A DNA stretch of 64,000 nt from Rhizophagus irregularis (lineage: Eukaryota; Glomeromycota; Glomeromycetes; Glomerales; Glomeraceae), in NCBI RefSeq assembly GCF_026210795.1, contig NC_089430.1, positions 4,216,001-4,280,000 on the forward strand, in the 5' to 3' direction. Positions 1 through 11,850 of this stretch are shown in pieces. Within the stretch, counting starts at the first letter, position 1. Each line of letters starts with the position of its first letter. The position numbers were made by a program, and so were the translations under genes. Under the pieces are notes generated by a model. That model saw only the letters and a program-made list of their open reading frames with translations, was not told where the DNA came from and did not search any database.

Positions 1-1197
1 GGCCATATTTTAGGAATTATAGGTTAAATTTTACAGTAATAACAGGCAATTTATAAAGTGAAATTATGAATTTTTATTGACTTAAAATATAAAAAATATA
101 CACAATATTTCATAAATAAAATACTAAATTTGATATAATCATAAATATAAAAATTTGTAAGAAAATAAAATAAAATAAAGTATGTTAATAACATGAAAGT
201 AAATTAGTAGTATCAAAGAAGAAAGTAAATTATTAGTGTAAGTAAATTATTAGTATTAAATAAATAAAAAAGTATGAAGTTAGTGAAGAAAGCAAATTAG
301 TAGTGTTAAAAAGTAAATTATTAGTGTTAGTAATAAACAAGTATGAAGTTAGTGAAGAAAGCAAATTAGTGTGTTAAAAAGTAAATTATTAGTGTTAGTA
401 ATAAAAAAAAAGTATGAAGTTAGTGAAGAAAGCAAGTTAGTAACATTAAAATGTAAAAAGTTAGGAAAATAAAAAGATAAAGAACACAAGTTTTTCTTAC
501 CTAAAAGAAAGTTGAAGAAAAGTTAAAAGGTTAAAAAACATAAACAAAAACATTTCGCGTCATCATATTAATTTTGACGATCAGATCACGTGATCAACAT
601 ATATAATTTAAGAGTTAATTTTTACCGCATAATTCTGGCCAAATTATAATTCCAGTCAGAACTAATTGTGTAACCTAATAAAAAGTTTTTGACTTTTTTT
701 TAGTTACAAGATGATACAAAAATTTCACCAATGGGTCCGAAAGATGCCCGTTTATAAGCAAATATGCAGTTGAAATTTGTGTAACCTTACTGCATAAATC
801 ACTTTACTTATTTATAATGGTTAAAAGTGGTCTATTTGACCCTAAAAGTGGTCAAATGTAACCATACAGGTAAGATGGAAAGTAGTATAGTAGGATTACT
901 CAAAAATTGCTTTCTGTATCCTAAATTTAAGTCTATTTTCAAGTTGTACAATAATCACAATTTTTATTGTACAAAAATTGAATGTTTTCTGTATCCTAAA
1001 TTTAAGTTGTATAAAGATCACACAAAAATTGAACATTTTCAATATTCTAAATTTAAGTTGTACAAAAATTGCATACTTTTAATATGCTTTGAAAAACTTC
1101 ATAGCTATTTTTATCCAAAAATCTGCAATAATTGTACAATTTCCACACGGACTTGAACAAATATCATACAAAAATTGGATGATTTTTTTTCATAGGG
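1..1197. mobile_element. Non-autonomous TIR element, copy 1 (5' part cut off by window start)
   Basis: This stretch is nearly identical to 28573-29790. It ends in TTTTTTTTCATAGGG, the same terminal repeat that closes the complete copy. The left end lies outside the window. It carries a tandem repeat at 271-444 and, near its right end, repeated 'cctaaatttaagttgta' blocks. An apparent 109-codon frame at 827-1156 lies in those repeats and is repeated, with changes, in the other copy, so I do not treat it as a gene. No transposase is visible. Confidence 0.8.
271..444. repeat. Tandem repeat, about 70-bp unit, inside the TIR element
   Basis: Three successive units start with AGTATGAAGTTAGTGAAG at about 271, 340 and 411. 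They are separated by 'gcaaattag.. gttaaaaagtaaattatt' blocks. The second element copy has the same array at 28847-29020 with small length differences in A runs. Confidence 0.75.
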
Positions 1198-1469
1198 AAA
1201 CATAGGTTCAGTTTCTGGGATCGGACATCCGACATGGCGTCATCAAACGTAGAAGTATATAGTCCTTCATTAAACTTTAGACTAAAAATAAAATTTTTTT
1301 TATTTTCTGATTTAAAACTGCGGTTAACACATAATACAAAAAATGTCATGGCATTCATATTATTTCATAGTCATGACAAGATATAAGTAATACAATATTG
1401 TATGACTTTTTTAAATCATTTTTTAAAAATATTTAAAAAGTTCGGAAAAATAATTAAAACTTTTTTTTT

Positions 1470-1720
1470 AAAAAGAATAATTTTTTGATAATTTGGCAAA
1501 TGAAACGCACTTAGATCAAATTACTAAACTATCAAAGATTTTCATTTTTAATACTAGTAAATGACTGCCGCAATTTATCGAGTTTTTTTTTGAAACCAAT
1601 TCAAAATATATGAAAATGATGATGATCTTATAAAATGAGTAAAATTCTCTAACTTTCCTAATAACCCTATTCCTAACAACACTAATCCTAAGCCCTATAA
1701 ATTTTGCTGCGCCACCAAGA
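1470..1720. repeat. Diverged dispersed repeat, inverted partner at about 12240-12440
   Basis: Blocks TTGATAATTTGGCAAATG and TTTTGCTGCGCCAC appear here in that order. They recur as reverse complements in the opposite order near 12400 and 12270, so the two stretches are inverted homologues. No coding content or clean ends are visible. Confidence 0.5.
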
Positions 1721-2104
1721 ATGAACTAGTATTGTTAATATCAGTTCTTTTATTGTTTATTAATATAAACAAAAGATTATTTAGGGTAAGCAGAAGGTAT
1801 ATAGGTATAAGTAATATGACGATAATTAATGCAAGGTTAATAAACAAAATAATATCAATTGACCAAATTTACTTCAAATCCGATCAGATGTGAATAAAGT
1901 ATTGCACTCCCAAATGGCAAATACGATCAGACACAACAATAAAAATCAATAGGTTAGGTGTATATGACAATAATTAACAACGAGATAACCAAAGATATAA
2001 ATAATAAAAAGTGTTTTTATTTAATATCGGTAAATATCTTATTGACTGGATACCTATCTTAAATACATCGAAAAATAACGCATCTATTTATATGTAAAAA
2101 CACT

Positions 2105-2212
2105 AAGCTAAAAATGTTTAAAATGTTTGATATGTTTAATATGTGCGATATATTTAATATGTGCAATATAGCTAATATATTTGATATATTTGATATATCA
2201 AACATTTCGAAC
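2105..2212. repeat. AT-rich minisatellite
   Basis: Iterated 'tttgatatgtttaatatgtgcgatata'-like units of about 18-27 bp end in TTTGATATATTTGATATATC. Units are imperfect. No function is evident. Confidence 0.5.
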
Positions 2213-4182
2213 ATTGATCCTCCCGTTATATGACGTTGATTAATATTAATCGTCCCGATAAATTACCATCGATCAACAGTTATATCACGTGATTTCGTCA
2301 CATCGTAACAGTATTTATATCTTTGATATATAATTAATAATTATTTGTTTGCAATATAGATCCTTATTAATCGGAACTTTAATCGATTTTTCAAAATTAT
2401 TCATTTATTTTTTTTTTATTATCATGCATTTACTATTTGCCGATTTAGTGTAGTTAACTTTTTCAATTTCATATGTGCTAAAATTGGCATTTGATTTATT
2501 TACTGATACGGAAGAAAAAAATATTTTATAACACTTAAAAATTCTATTGTTACTTTTTTTTATGCATAGAATTAAAAATACATTTGCTTATCTATGTAAA
2601 ATGTAAATGTATCACAGTTTTCGAATCTTTGAATAATAGAATTTTTACAATTATTTAGTCATTTCGGGGAATCGAATTATTGTACGTACCGCTTTTGGTA
2701 AGACTCTAAATCATATCTGACGCACATTGTCGATCCGAATAGGAATTGACTAAATGACTTGATATACTGTACATCAATCAGATTTTTATGAATTTCTATT
2801 AAAGAAGTGATTTTCTTTATTAGGTAAATTTTATAAAAAAAAAAATTATAGATTTTACGTTCCAAAATTCTTAAATTTGAAACTTCGGAACAAGTTTTTG
2901 TGTTTATTTGAATTGTACAAATTATTTACTATTATAAATTATATTACAATATATCGGACATGTATCCGTTAACTTATTATGTTCTATTGTGTTTAACTCT
3001 TATAGTATAGTGGAAAGTAGTCCAATTAAACAAATTAATCATTTTTTACAATTTTTTTTTTTTTTAAAAAAAAACACGTATATTTATTGGAAAACTGAAA
3101 ATTTGTATGATAAATCTGATATAATTAAAAAAAAACTTTTTAATTTTTGTAAGTTCTAAAATTGGTAAGGTTAATGTTTGTTTGTTGTACTTCGTTATTG
3201 GCGCTTCGTAATAAGATAAACAATCGTGTTCTTGCATCAGGGTTCAGGACCCAGATAACGGATGATCGACAAATCAAATTTTCATACTGTATATTCCTTA
3301 TTGAAACGACCGAATTCGCAGTTAACCGCAAATGATTTTTTACGATAGTGTAACAATTACTGTATAACTAATTAGTATACGAATTTTGATTATAGGAAAC
3401 TTGTCACATAATTTATCACAAAATTTGCTGTTTTCAAAAAATTTATTTTTTGAATTTTGATACAAGATAGGAAAATATTACAATAATAAAACTTCAGAAT
3501 TTGTATACGATTTAAAAATAAAAAAAAAACATCCCGCAAGTTTGGCGTATTATTTGTTTGTTCTCGTTATTATCAACTTGATAAAATATTCTCACATTTT
3601 TTTGTATACTTGTTAATTAACTGAGAATTCCTGTCTTTTTTTTTTAATAAGTAAATTACTTTTAATACTTGATATATTTAAAAGCATCATTAAAACATGT
3701 GTAAATCAAATATTTTAATTTTACAGGTTTCTGGCTACTAAATTAACGGTAGACGATCGTCTTTGAGCTGCCTTATAGATTCTCTATTTATATTTTCTAA
3801 AATGAGTAGTTTGTACTATGTGATTTCTAATTATCAATTTCGATAATGGTAATGAAAAGAATAAAACTTTGGATGAATAGAAACTTGTGATAAGTTTGAA
3901 ATGTTGTCCTACAACAATTATTTCACTTGATCGATAAATAACATTGTAAACATTACACAGATTCGTCAGATTTGTCAGATTTCCCATTAGCGTTATTAAA
4001 AAAGTAATTTTGTTCATTCGTGTTTGTTGCACCTACCTACTACAGATAATAAGAATTTTTCAAACTATATCCGGATTCGAATATATAAAAAGATGCATTC
4101 TTCGTATTCTCGCCAAAAAAAAAAATAAAAAAAATTATAATTATTTGTCCCTTTAATTAATTTGTCCTTTCTAAAAAAAAAA

Positions 4183-5784
4183 ATGGATATAAATTATGGA
4201 AAACAAGTGTTCGATAATTATTTTGTTCAAGCTGTAACTATTCTTACTATATTTCTTGTAAACGGAAAAGGTCAATTCTATGAATTTTTTGATGACACTT
4301 TTATATTTTTATCAATTTTATTACCTACTGTTTTACGATTTTTTTTAACGGATCATCTATTTTGGGGTTTGTTTATAACCATATTGGGGTTGATATTAGT
4401 TTATCTTTTGTATCAATTTCATTACACACCGCCGCCTAAAAGTAACTATGAAAACGAAAAAAATAAAACATACAAGTTTTTCAGAGCTTTCCTTAGATGG
4501 TTTGTTAGACATTCTTCGCTATTCCCTTTTTATATAACTATATATATCTTCTACCTTCCCCTTTCAGTTGAAGTCCATGATGATCCATCAAAAAAAATTG
4601 TTTCACCTTTTGAGTCCCCTGAATATATTAATTCATTTTGTTTAACCAAGTCCAATGTTATTGGTTGTAAAATTTCTTATTATATAAGACTTTATATTGT
4701 GTGGTTCTCCATCTTCATTTGTTTAATAGATTTTGGTTTGGGTTACGCTTTTAAAAAAAAGAATATGTACTTTCCATTAAAATATTTATCTCTTATTCGC
4801 TTTATTTGGTTTGTTGTCCTTAGTTTGACGCCTGGAGTTGTGTTTGGAATTCTTCTTTCGGATGAAAATTACTACTTGTATAAAATTTCTTCAGGTCTTC
4901 CAATATCTGCTTGTGTGTCAATTGTTAGGCATTATGTAGGAAAGGATGTGCATACTTTTTTTTCACATTATATTAACCTTCACCGAATGTTCAAAATGAG
5001 TATTGATAACTTGGTCAACGTAGAAGTAGCTATGATTCAAGTTGACGAAAAAAGAAAATGTGACTCAAAAGAAATAGAAAAAATAAGAAAAAACAAGATG
5101 GAAGACAATTGCAAGAAACATAAAAAAGGGAGCCGAGCGTGGGTTAGAAAAAATATCAATATTACTTCAACATGCATACTTCAAATCACTGAAAAACTCA
5201 AACAAAAGCTCATTTCAGAGCACATGATTGATAAGGAGCTAGATGATATTGAAAAAGAAGTGAAACAAGAAAAAGTTTTATCGGGTTACAAAAATGTTAA
5301 TTCACAATTCAAAAAAGCAATAACCAAAAGACTCGAAAAGAATATTGGTTCGAATCTTAAGGATGAAATTAATTCGAATCTCTCGCAAATAATTTATTCG
5401 AATTATGAAAAATTTATATCGAAGAATCCCAAAACTGAAAAAGATGGAAAATTTAACTCGAATGATAATAGCTTGAATCCCGAAACTGAAGAAGATGAAA
5501 AATTTAACTCGAATGATAATAACGAAACTGATGATCATAGCTTAATTAGATCGACACTAACGAATGTCAAACAAAAAGTCACGAAATTATTCCAAAATTT
5601 TGAAGATGATATGGAAGGTTGTGGAATATACCAAATATTATCGGAAGAAGATAAAGATGACATCGGAAGAAATTCCTCCAACATAGGTAATATCAAAGCT
5701 TATTTAAAAAATCATGAAGAATTGCTTGAAAGTTCTAACAAATCAAGTAGGGAGGAATTAAGCGAAATTAAGTGTGATTGTTAG
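4183..5784 (+). CDS. Multi-pass membrane protein with long charged C-terminal tail, unknown family
   Basis: Single-exon frame of 533 aa. The frame is open upstream to 4162, but the first ATG is at 4183, after an A-tract, so I start there. Residues about 15-235 hold six or so hydrophobic segments (e.g. 'FWGLFITILGLILVYLLYQF', 'IVWFSIFICLIDFGLGY', 'FIWFVVLSLTPGVVFGILL'). From about residue 275 the chain becomes hydrophilic, rich in K/E/D/N and likely helical or coiled-coil. The tail contains a tandem 17-residue duplication encoded at about 5425-5526 (51-bp period, NPKTEKDGKFNSNDN / NPETEEDEKFNSNDN). I do not recognise the family. Topology suggests a channel-like or anchor membrane core with a cytosolic tail, which is inference only. 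No intron is needed to keep the frame open. Confidence 0.72.
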   Translation: MDINYGKQVFDNYFVQAVTILTIFLVNGKGQFYEFFDDTFIFLSILLPTVLRFFLTDHLFWGLFITILGLILVYLLYQFHYTPPPKSNYENEKNKTYKFFRAFLRWFVRHSSLFPFYITIYIFYLPLSVEVHDDPSKKIVSPFESPEYINSFCLTKSNVIGCKISYYIRLYIVWFSIFICLIDFGLGYAFKKKNMYFPLKYLSLIRFIWFVVLSLTPGVVFGILLSDENYYLYKISSGLPISACVSIVRHYVGKDVHTFFSHYINLHRMFKMSIDNLVNVEVAMIQVDEKRKCDSKEIEKIRKNKMEDNCKKHKKGSRAWVRKNINITSTCILQITEKLKQKLISEHMIDKELDDIEKEVKQEKVLSGYKNVNSQFKKAITKRLEKNIGSNLKDEINSNLSQIIYSNYEKFISKNPKTEKDGKFNSNDNSLNPETEEDEKFNSNDNNETDDHSLIRSTLTNVKQKVTKLFQNFEDDMEGCGIYQILSEEDKDDIGRNSSNIGNIKAYLKNHEELLESSNKSSREELSEIKCDC

Positions 5785-7508
5785 AAATCGTGTAATATTA
5801 CGCTTTCATAATCGCATTTTCTTTTTTTTTCTTACTTTCTTTCCTTATAATTCTTTAATCGACCCTTTTGTACATTAATGTTAGTGATACAATAGTTATT
5901 AAATTTTTTTGATTATCCTTAAATTCTTATATTTTATTGGTAACTCAACGAATTTATTGTTAAATATTCAAATAAAATCCATTTACCAAAAAGAAGGAAT
6001 TTCTAACGCTCCTTTTTACACAATTTTATAACATTTTGAAATTTGACTGATACGTAGCGTAATAAACAATTTTTTTATTTTAATCACGAGCTATGATTCA
6101 TTTTATTTATTAGTACGAAAGTTAAGGACGTATATCATGTCACTAAAAAATATAGGTGTAACAATGCGACGGGAATGTAAACTTAGGTAAATTTGTGAAA
6201 ATATGCGGAAGCTTTTGTAAATTTCTTAAGAAAATTTACGTGAACTTGTATAAACTAAAAATCATTTTAAAATTAGAGTATTAACACATTCATTTATTGT
6301 AAATAAGTTTTAATGGCACGAAATTGATAAATAATTGGACAATAATCTATGTAAGAAAATTCATAATATACAGCCGTTTTTAAAAGGTGCGACCCAATTA
6401 CGGTCGGTCAATTACGTGATAATATAAATTTGTAATTTTGCCTGCATCATAAGTTTGTCCTGAATTATATAGCAGTATAAATGACAAATTTCCTGTCATT
6501 TGATCTTTACTGGGAATCTGCATGAAAATTCCGCACCTCAAGTTTCTTCGAGATCTTTTGATCGTATTAGTGAATCCAGAATTATTAGATAAATATGCAG
6601 TGTTTATAGAGATAATAGTTTAAAACAAAATTTTTACACGTCAATGTATTACACTTCGAGACAACACGAGTCATGCAAGAAGGAATTAACAAAGGTAAAA
6701 GATAATAAGGACGATAACATTAAAACTTATTACTGCTTCAACGAGTCGGATTAGGTTTTATTTGACTTACCTGAATGCAAATTACCTCTCGCACATCGTA
6801 TTAATAATTTCCTGAAAATGAAATAAAATTTTTTAATCCGCTAAACTACTAATTTTATCTTATTATAGAACTAAAATTAACGGAAGAAATGGTTAGATAT
6901 CTAGGCAAATGGTTTTGGTTGTCACTATGTGTCACAACTCTCCAATAGTTAATGTTGCGCAAAATAATTTAGATTATAATATTTATGTCCCGTTCTCTTT
7001 GAGACAATCATTCTCTTTATCCGCCTTATTATTAAAATGGTGTAGCTAATCGCCAGTACCTATTCACTTAAATGTATTTAAATATAAATATTTTAGAAGA
7101 CAAATTATATATTTAAGTTTGCAAATATTAATGAATAAAAATTTAGACATATTAAAATATTTTTATTACTATGCTCTTCTCGTATTTGTACTGTTTAGAA
7201 AAAAAAGTAGTAACTCTAAAGATTCTTTGGAAGCTTTATTTATATTCGAGCATAGGTTATGATAAATAAATTCATGATCGGTAATCATAAGTTCAACAAC
7301 ACAAATCAGCAGTCCACCTGCACCACATAATAACAACAAACCATGCGTAGTTTTCTTGAATCTTGATTTCCAGAAAATAAAACCAATTGTTATTTATTGT
7401 GTGAAAACTTAAATGTCCTTAAGATTTTTGAATGTATAGTATGTTGTCCTATACAAATTTATTATTATTGTTATTGCGGTATTAATTTATCTAGAAACTT
7501 CGGTGTTG
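5785..7508. other. Intergenic, no gene seen
   Basis: The 3' flank of the membrane-protein gene has T-rich tracts but no clear poly(A) signal that I would insist on. The rest is AT-rich with no frame above about 60 codons and no recognisable domain. Confidence 0.5.
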
Positions 7509-7516
7509 CTGTAGTG

Positions 7517-7737
7517 CAGTGTTGGCATTTGGCCGCGGCCAAGAATTTTTTTGGCCGATTTGGCCGGCCAAAATGGCAAAACGGTCAATGGCCAACCCCG
7601 GGCAAATTTTGGCCAAATAACAAAATACTAATACTTTATTAAGGCTGTATTGGCATTTGGCCGTGGCCAAAGATTTTTTTGGCCAGTTTGGCCGGCCAAA
7701 TGGCCAATCCTGGCCAATCGGCCAAGTGCCAACACTG
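7517..7737. mobile_element. GC-rich hAT-type MITE with 8-bp target-site duplication
   Basis: The element starts CAGTGTTGGCATTTGGCC and ends GGCCAAGTGCCAACACTG, terminal inverted repeats with one mismatch over 18 bp. It is flanked on both sides by the same 8 bp, CTGTAGTG (7509-7516 and 7738-7745). An 8-bp duplication and CAGTG-type ends are hallmarks of the hAT superfamily. The 221-bp body is much richer in G+C than its surroundings. It contains two direct copies of a 'ggcatttggccg.ggccaa' block at about 7526-7578 and 7650-7702. It has no coding capacity. An apparent frame at 7397-7642 crosses its border and is spurious. Confidence 0.9.
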
Positions 7738-7745
7738 CTGTAGTG

Positions 7746-9734
7746 TATAAATATGAGCTATAACTTATGAGACAAAAAAAATTGAATAGACCGTACATTG
7801 AATATTTTTTGGATAAGATATCGTTGCTGTCTTAGCCAAGTAAGTCTACTTGTGACTTTAACCAATTTAATTAAACCAATATAATTACAATACGCCAATA
7901 TAATATTGAAAATTCTATCAATTATTTTATACAATTAATAACTAGTATATACAATTTGCCGGTGGAACTTTGTCTCCAAGCCTAGTGGACATTTTTTTTT
8001 ATCAAAAAAATTAAAAATTTTTTTTTTTAGAAAAGAAAATAAAAATGTTTTAAGAAATATTTTTTTCATTTTATTATTAGAAAAATAAAAAAAATTTTTT
8101 TTTCGTTTATTATTAAGAAATATTGTTTTTCATTTTTTTGTTTTTATATATTAGTCGTATTATTGTATATGTAAGGTATAGTACAACCAATTAAATTACA
8201 AATATTAGATCACATGACTTTTATTAAGAGTAACGTAAAATTTTTGCTAACCCTAAAATATTAAGTCGGGCGGGGATTATGCACCGTTCCGCAGAATTTT
8301 TTTTCTGAAAGGTGGGTCCCGATTCGTTGTTGTTTGGGATAGGTATTATAGCTCATTCTTTAATAGCCAGTATAGCCGCTTCTGTATCTATTAAATAGTT
8401 TAGCTAGAATAACCACACTTCTTAAAGTAAAATAAATAAAATAAAAATAAAAAAATATTACGTAATGAAAAAAGCGTTGAGTTTTATATGAAAACTAAAT
8501 GTATCAAATTCAAAATTTATAAAATAATTAAAAAAAACTTGATATTAATATCGATAACCCGACATAAGAATGTATATCTATCTTGTCTGTTAATAGTTTC
8601 TGCTTTTCGTGTTTTATAATTAATTTAACTGGTTTAAGAATAGTGTTAGGTGCAATTACAAAAAAGTATAAGTGCTTACTGTATGGTATTAGTGATTTGT
8701 TATATTGCATCACAATTACATCCATCACAGTTCTTTTTCGTAATATCCGTAGCAGAAAATAAATCTTATAGAAATTTTTTGTTATAAATTATGTAAAATT
8801 TATGGATTTGAAAAAAAAGGTCGTAAGGAAAATTTGAAGAAATTTTAGAAGTCTTTTGAATTATTTTACATTTGTAATTTATGTCAATTTATTTTTATTA
8901 ACCAAGTATAAATTAAACAGGCCAACTACCGATTGACTTTAACAATCTCTTTTCCTAATAAAGATCCTTATAAAAAAAAATTCTCGTTTATCATTGCCAA
9001 AAAAAATATTTATAATTTTCGTTAATATCGAATTAAACCAGTGATGTTACGAATTACTTGAAATGACAATTGAACGTCATTCGACTCTGTATTACGCTAT
9101 TACGCAATGAAATCATTATATGAACGGAAAATATTTCTTAAATAAATCATTATAATTTCTTAGATCACACTATATTATTATTTTATACGATTGAAATTAA
9201 TACATTTACCATAAGTAGTTACTTTTTTTTTTTTAACAAAAACATTAATATAAAGAAAAATATAGGAAAATTTTAATTAAATTTTCAAAAAAATTAATAA
9301 TCTTTGCCCATCTCACAAAAGATCATCTTTTCGTTATTATAACCTTTGCTCATCTCATAAAAGATCGTCTTTCTGTTATTATTCATTTGGGATTATCATT
9401 TTAACTACTAACCAAAAATTTATGAAAAAAACATGAAAAAATTACAAAGAATTCAAATGTCAGTTCAAAACGATATTCGATTTTACCAATTATAAAAATG
9501 GTAAATACCAAATGTATCTATATATCATAAAATGGTCAGATGGTCAAGAAGTCAGTCATTTCCGAATTACTGCGTTAAAAGCTTTGTTGATCATACTTTT
9601 TCTCAGCAAAAGTATTTAAGCGACCTTTTATCTTTAGATTTGTGGTTTATATTCCTATATTTCCTTCACAACCATTTTACATTTTACATTTTATATATAT
9701 ATATAAAAAAATAAAATATTTACAAGAGAATAAA
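7746..9734. other. Intergenic, no gene seen
   Basis: AT-rich with long T and A runs. Apparent frames at 8528-8728 (-) and 9532-9714 (+) have no recognisable features. From about 9290 onward the sequence is conserved upstream of the dead paralogue at about 18350, so this part is probably the upstream region of the 3CxxC-like gene. Confidence 0.5.
9303..9383 (+). promoter_or_regulatory. Duplicated block upstream of the 3CxxC-like gene
   Basis: Two imperfect copies of a 37-bp block, with core AAAAGATCRTCTTT and ending GTTATTA, start at 9303 and 9344 (41-bp period). A single related block (AAAAAGATCATCTCGTC) lies at about 18364, upstream of the dead paralogue. Position and conservation suggest a regulatory role; this is inference. 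Confidence 0.3.
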
Positions 9735-11850
9735 ATGGTATGTTCAAATTTATTATCATATTTGTTTTGGATAAAAAATTTTTTTTTTGTTAGTAGCAAA
9801 TTATGATAATCTTAAAACGTCTTGATAATTTAATAGAATCTTCTTACGAAAAAAGACGAATATTTTATAAATTTCATAAATGAACAAAATGTTGGTCAAA
9901 AAAAATTTTTTTTTTTTTACCGTATTTTAATATATAAAAAAAATATTTAAATCATACTTTTTGTTCCTCGTAGGTTACCGAAAGCATAGAAGATTTAACC
10001 CAGAAAAACGAATATGATAATGCGGTTGTCAGCTGGTTATGCCAATGCTCAAATATTAAAAAGACAAAAACTTATTCTCCGGAATCATTTAGAGAATATC
10101 TAGAGAAAAATCCAAACAATTTTTTAATGTTGTGTCTTAGTTGTAACGAACTTTGTCCGATCTTTAATGTACGATAAGCATGTTCGTGTTATGTAACAAC
10201 TAACGTTAATTAACAATTTTGGTAATTAATAATTTTATTATTCAATAGATTTCCTTACGTACATTATTTTATGAACCACAGACGGAATATTTTATAAATT
10301 TTGGGAATGAAAATGTTAAGTCAAATTTAATAAATTTTTTTGGAGTTTTTAAAAATGTAAAAAACATAAAATTTTTAATATTTGTTAATTGTAGGTTTAC
10401 CTAATCATCTATTACCTAAAATTTCTATTCCGTGATGGTAGATGTAGATACAAAGTGTGTGGCATTTGGGCGTGTCAATCATGTGAATATTCGAATGAAC
10501 GAGAAACAACCTTTAACGTTGGGATGAAAAGTTTTAAAAGTTATTTGGAAAAAGCAAATGATTTTTTTTGGGAAAAGTGTTTAAAATGTCGCAATAAATG
10601 TCAAATCTCGAGTTTTCATCTGTTGAAGAAAAAATCATCCAAATTTGAGGAATTGTGCTCGGTTTGTATTATTTCATTTTATATTTCATATATTAGTAAT
10701 CAAATGTACTGTATTTATTCTCTCTTTCGAAAATGTAACATAGATTACTGAAATCGTCCGTAATTTGATCGATAATAATAAGTATCAAATTTATGGTTAT
10801 TGGCTTTGTCGATTATGGAAATGTCGTCACGAATTACAATGTAAATCGGGTTTTAATTGTCGATACAAATGGTATTCTCAACATAAATGGCAATGCCAAC
10901 ATGAACCTAAGTGTAATGGTCCATGGAGTATGTTCCAATGTAGAAACAAAGAGTGTAAATGTTTGGTGAAACGTGATTGGAAATGTAAAGATTTAAGGCT
11001 AAATGGAATTGAATTACATTGTGAGAAAAATTTTTGTAGATGTAAACAATACCACGATTCGAAATGTAAAGATAATTGGCTAAATAAAAACAAGTGGCAA
11101 TGTCAACATGTTCAAAAATGTAAAACCGAACGGGAATGTAAACGTGATTGGCTATGTTTAAATGAATTGAAAAGTGAAAAATATACTCAAGAACTTCTCA
11201 AAAAACACCTAAAGAAATCACCAAGTGAACAGTACGAGTTTTTCAGAAAGGACTGTAAGGAATGCGGGAAAAGTGGTCAGATCTCAAGTTTTCAATTGTA
11301 TACACCACAGGAAAATGCTTTATATGTAGGTTAAATTAATTTTTAATTATTTTTTAGTTTCCACAAATTTTCATTAATTATAATTTATCTTAATCAGGAA
11401 GATGAGAGTGAAGGAAGTAAAAATCCAAGTTTAGCTCCAATTCCTGCTGTAGATATCTGTTCACCGTTAGAATCAACATCATTACCAGCAGGAAGATTGA
11501 CAGAAATTCAAACTCAAACCCCAACCGTCGAGATCGTTTGCCATTTAGTATGGAATAATCATTACAGAGTGTTTGGAGAGTGGATGTGTAGAAATCATTG
11601 CTATAGAACTTGGCCAAGTTCTTATACTTGGATAAAACTCCATAAGTTTATAGATAAATTTTCGGTAGAGAATTTGAATCGAAATGATTTTTACATGCAA
11701 AGTTGCAAAAAATGCGAGCAGCCTGGAAATAGACTATTGAAATACGAACATCTAAAGGAAGCGGAGGAGATCAGCCATCATAAACGATATTTATGTAAAA
11801 AATGTCGGTACGGTGAGATTTGTCATAAAACTGGCGATTACTTCTGCTAA
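9735..11850 (+). CDS. Cysteine/tryptophan-rich 3CxxC-type zinc-binding protein, six exons
   Basis: Proposed exons are 9735-9737 (ATG only), 9974-10168, 10249-10314, 10395-10661, 10744-11325 and 11398-11850. All boundaries are GT/AG and phase 0, giving 521 aa. The C-terminal unit (about 427-521) has FGEWMC, C435-x3-C439, W443, W449, DFYMQSC474-x2-C477, C504-x2-C507 and a 'CHKTGDYF' end. This matches the fungal zf-3CxxC family and should bind zinc. Related partial units are W22-x-C24-x-C26...C55-x2-C58 and W113-x-C115-x2-C118...C150-x2-C153. Exon 5 holds a run of W-x-C and C-x4-C motifs (about 196-325). The ATG-only first exon rests on ATG immediately followed by GTATGT and on the missing upstream methionine; another first exon is possible. 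Cellular role unknown. A decayed copy lies at 18965-20215. Confidence 0.7.

Larger units (their letters stand above)
1198..4182. other. Intergenic, AT-rich, no gene seen
   Basis: Short frames at 1164-1358, 2677-2865, 3140-3331 and 3784-4032 on the minus strand have no recognisable domain and look like chance. 1470-1720 is a diverged inverted copy of about 12240-12440; shared blocks are TTTTGCTGCGCCAC and ATAATTTGGCAAATG. 2105-2212 is a short AT-rich minisatellite. A CACGTG palindrome sits at 2286-2291. Confidence 0.6.

Noticed and set aside
827-1156. 109-codon frame in the TIR element
   Set aside because: It lies in internally repeated element sequence, has biased composition, and the other copy (29537-29749) only partly keeps it. 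No domain.
5302-5538. Minus-strand frame opposite the membrane-protein tail
   Set aside because: Shadow of the real gene; isoleucine/phenylalanine repeats arise from the antisense of the charged tail.
7397-7642. 81-codon frame with FGRFGRPKW repeat
   Set aside because: It crosses the left border and duplication of the hAT MITE; chance frame in GC-rich repeat.
10878-11093. Minus-strand frame opposite the 3CxxC gene
   Set aside because: It is the antisense shadow of the cysteine-rich exon, which has the coherent product.
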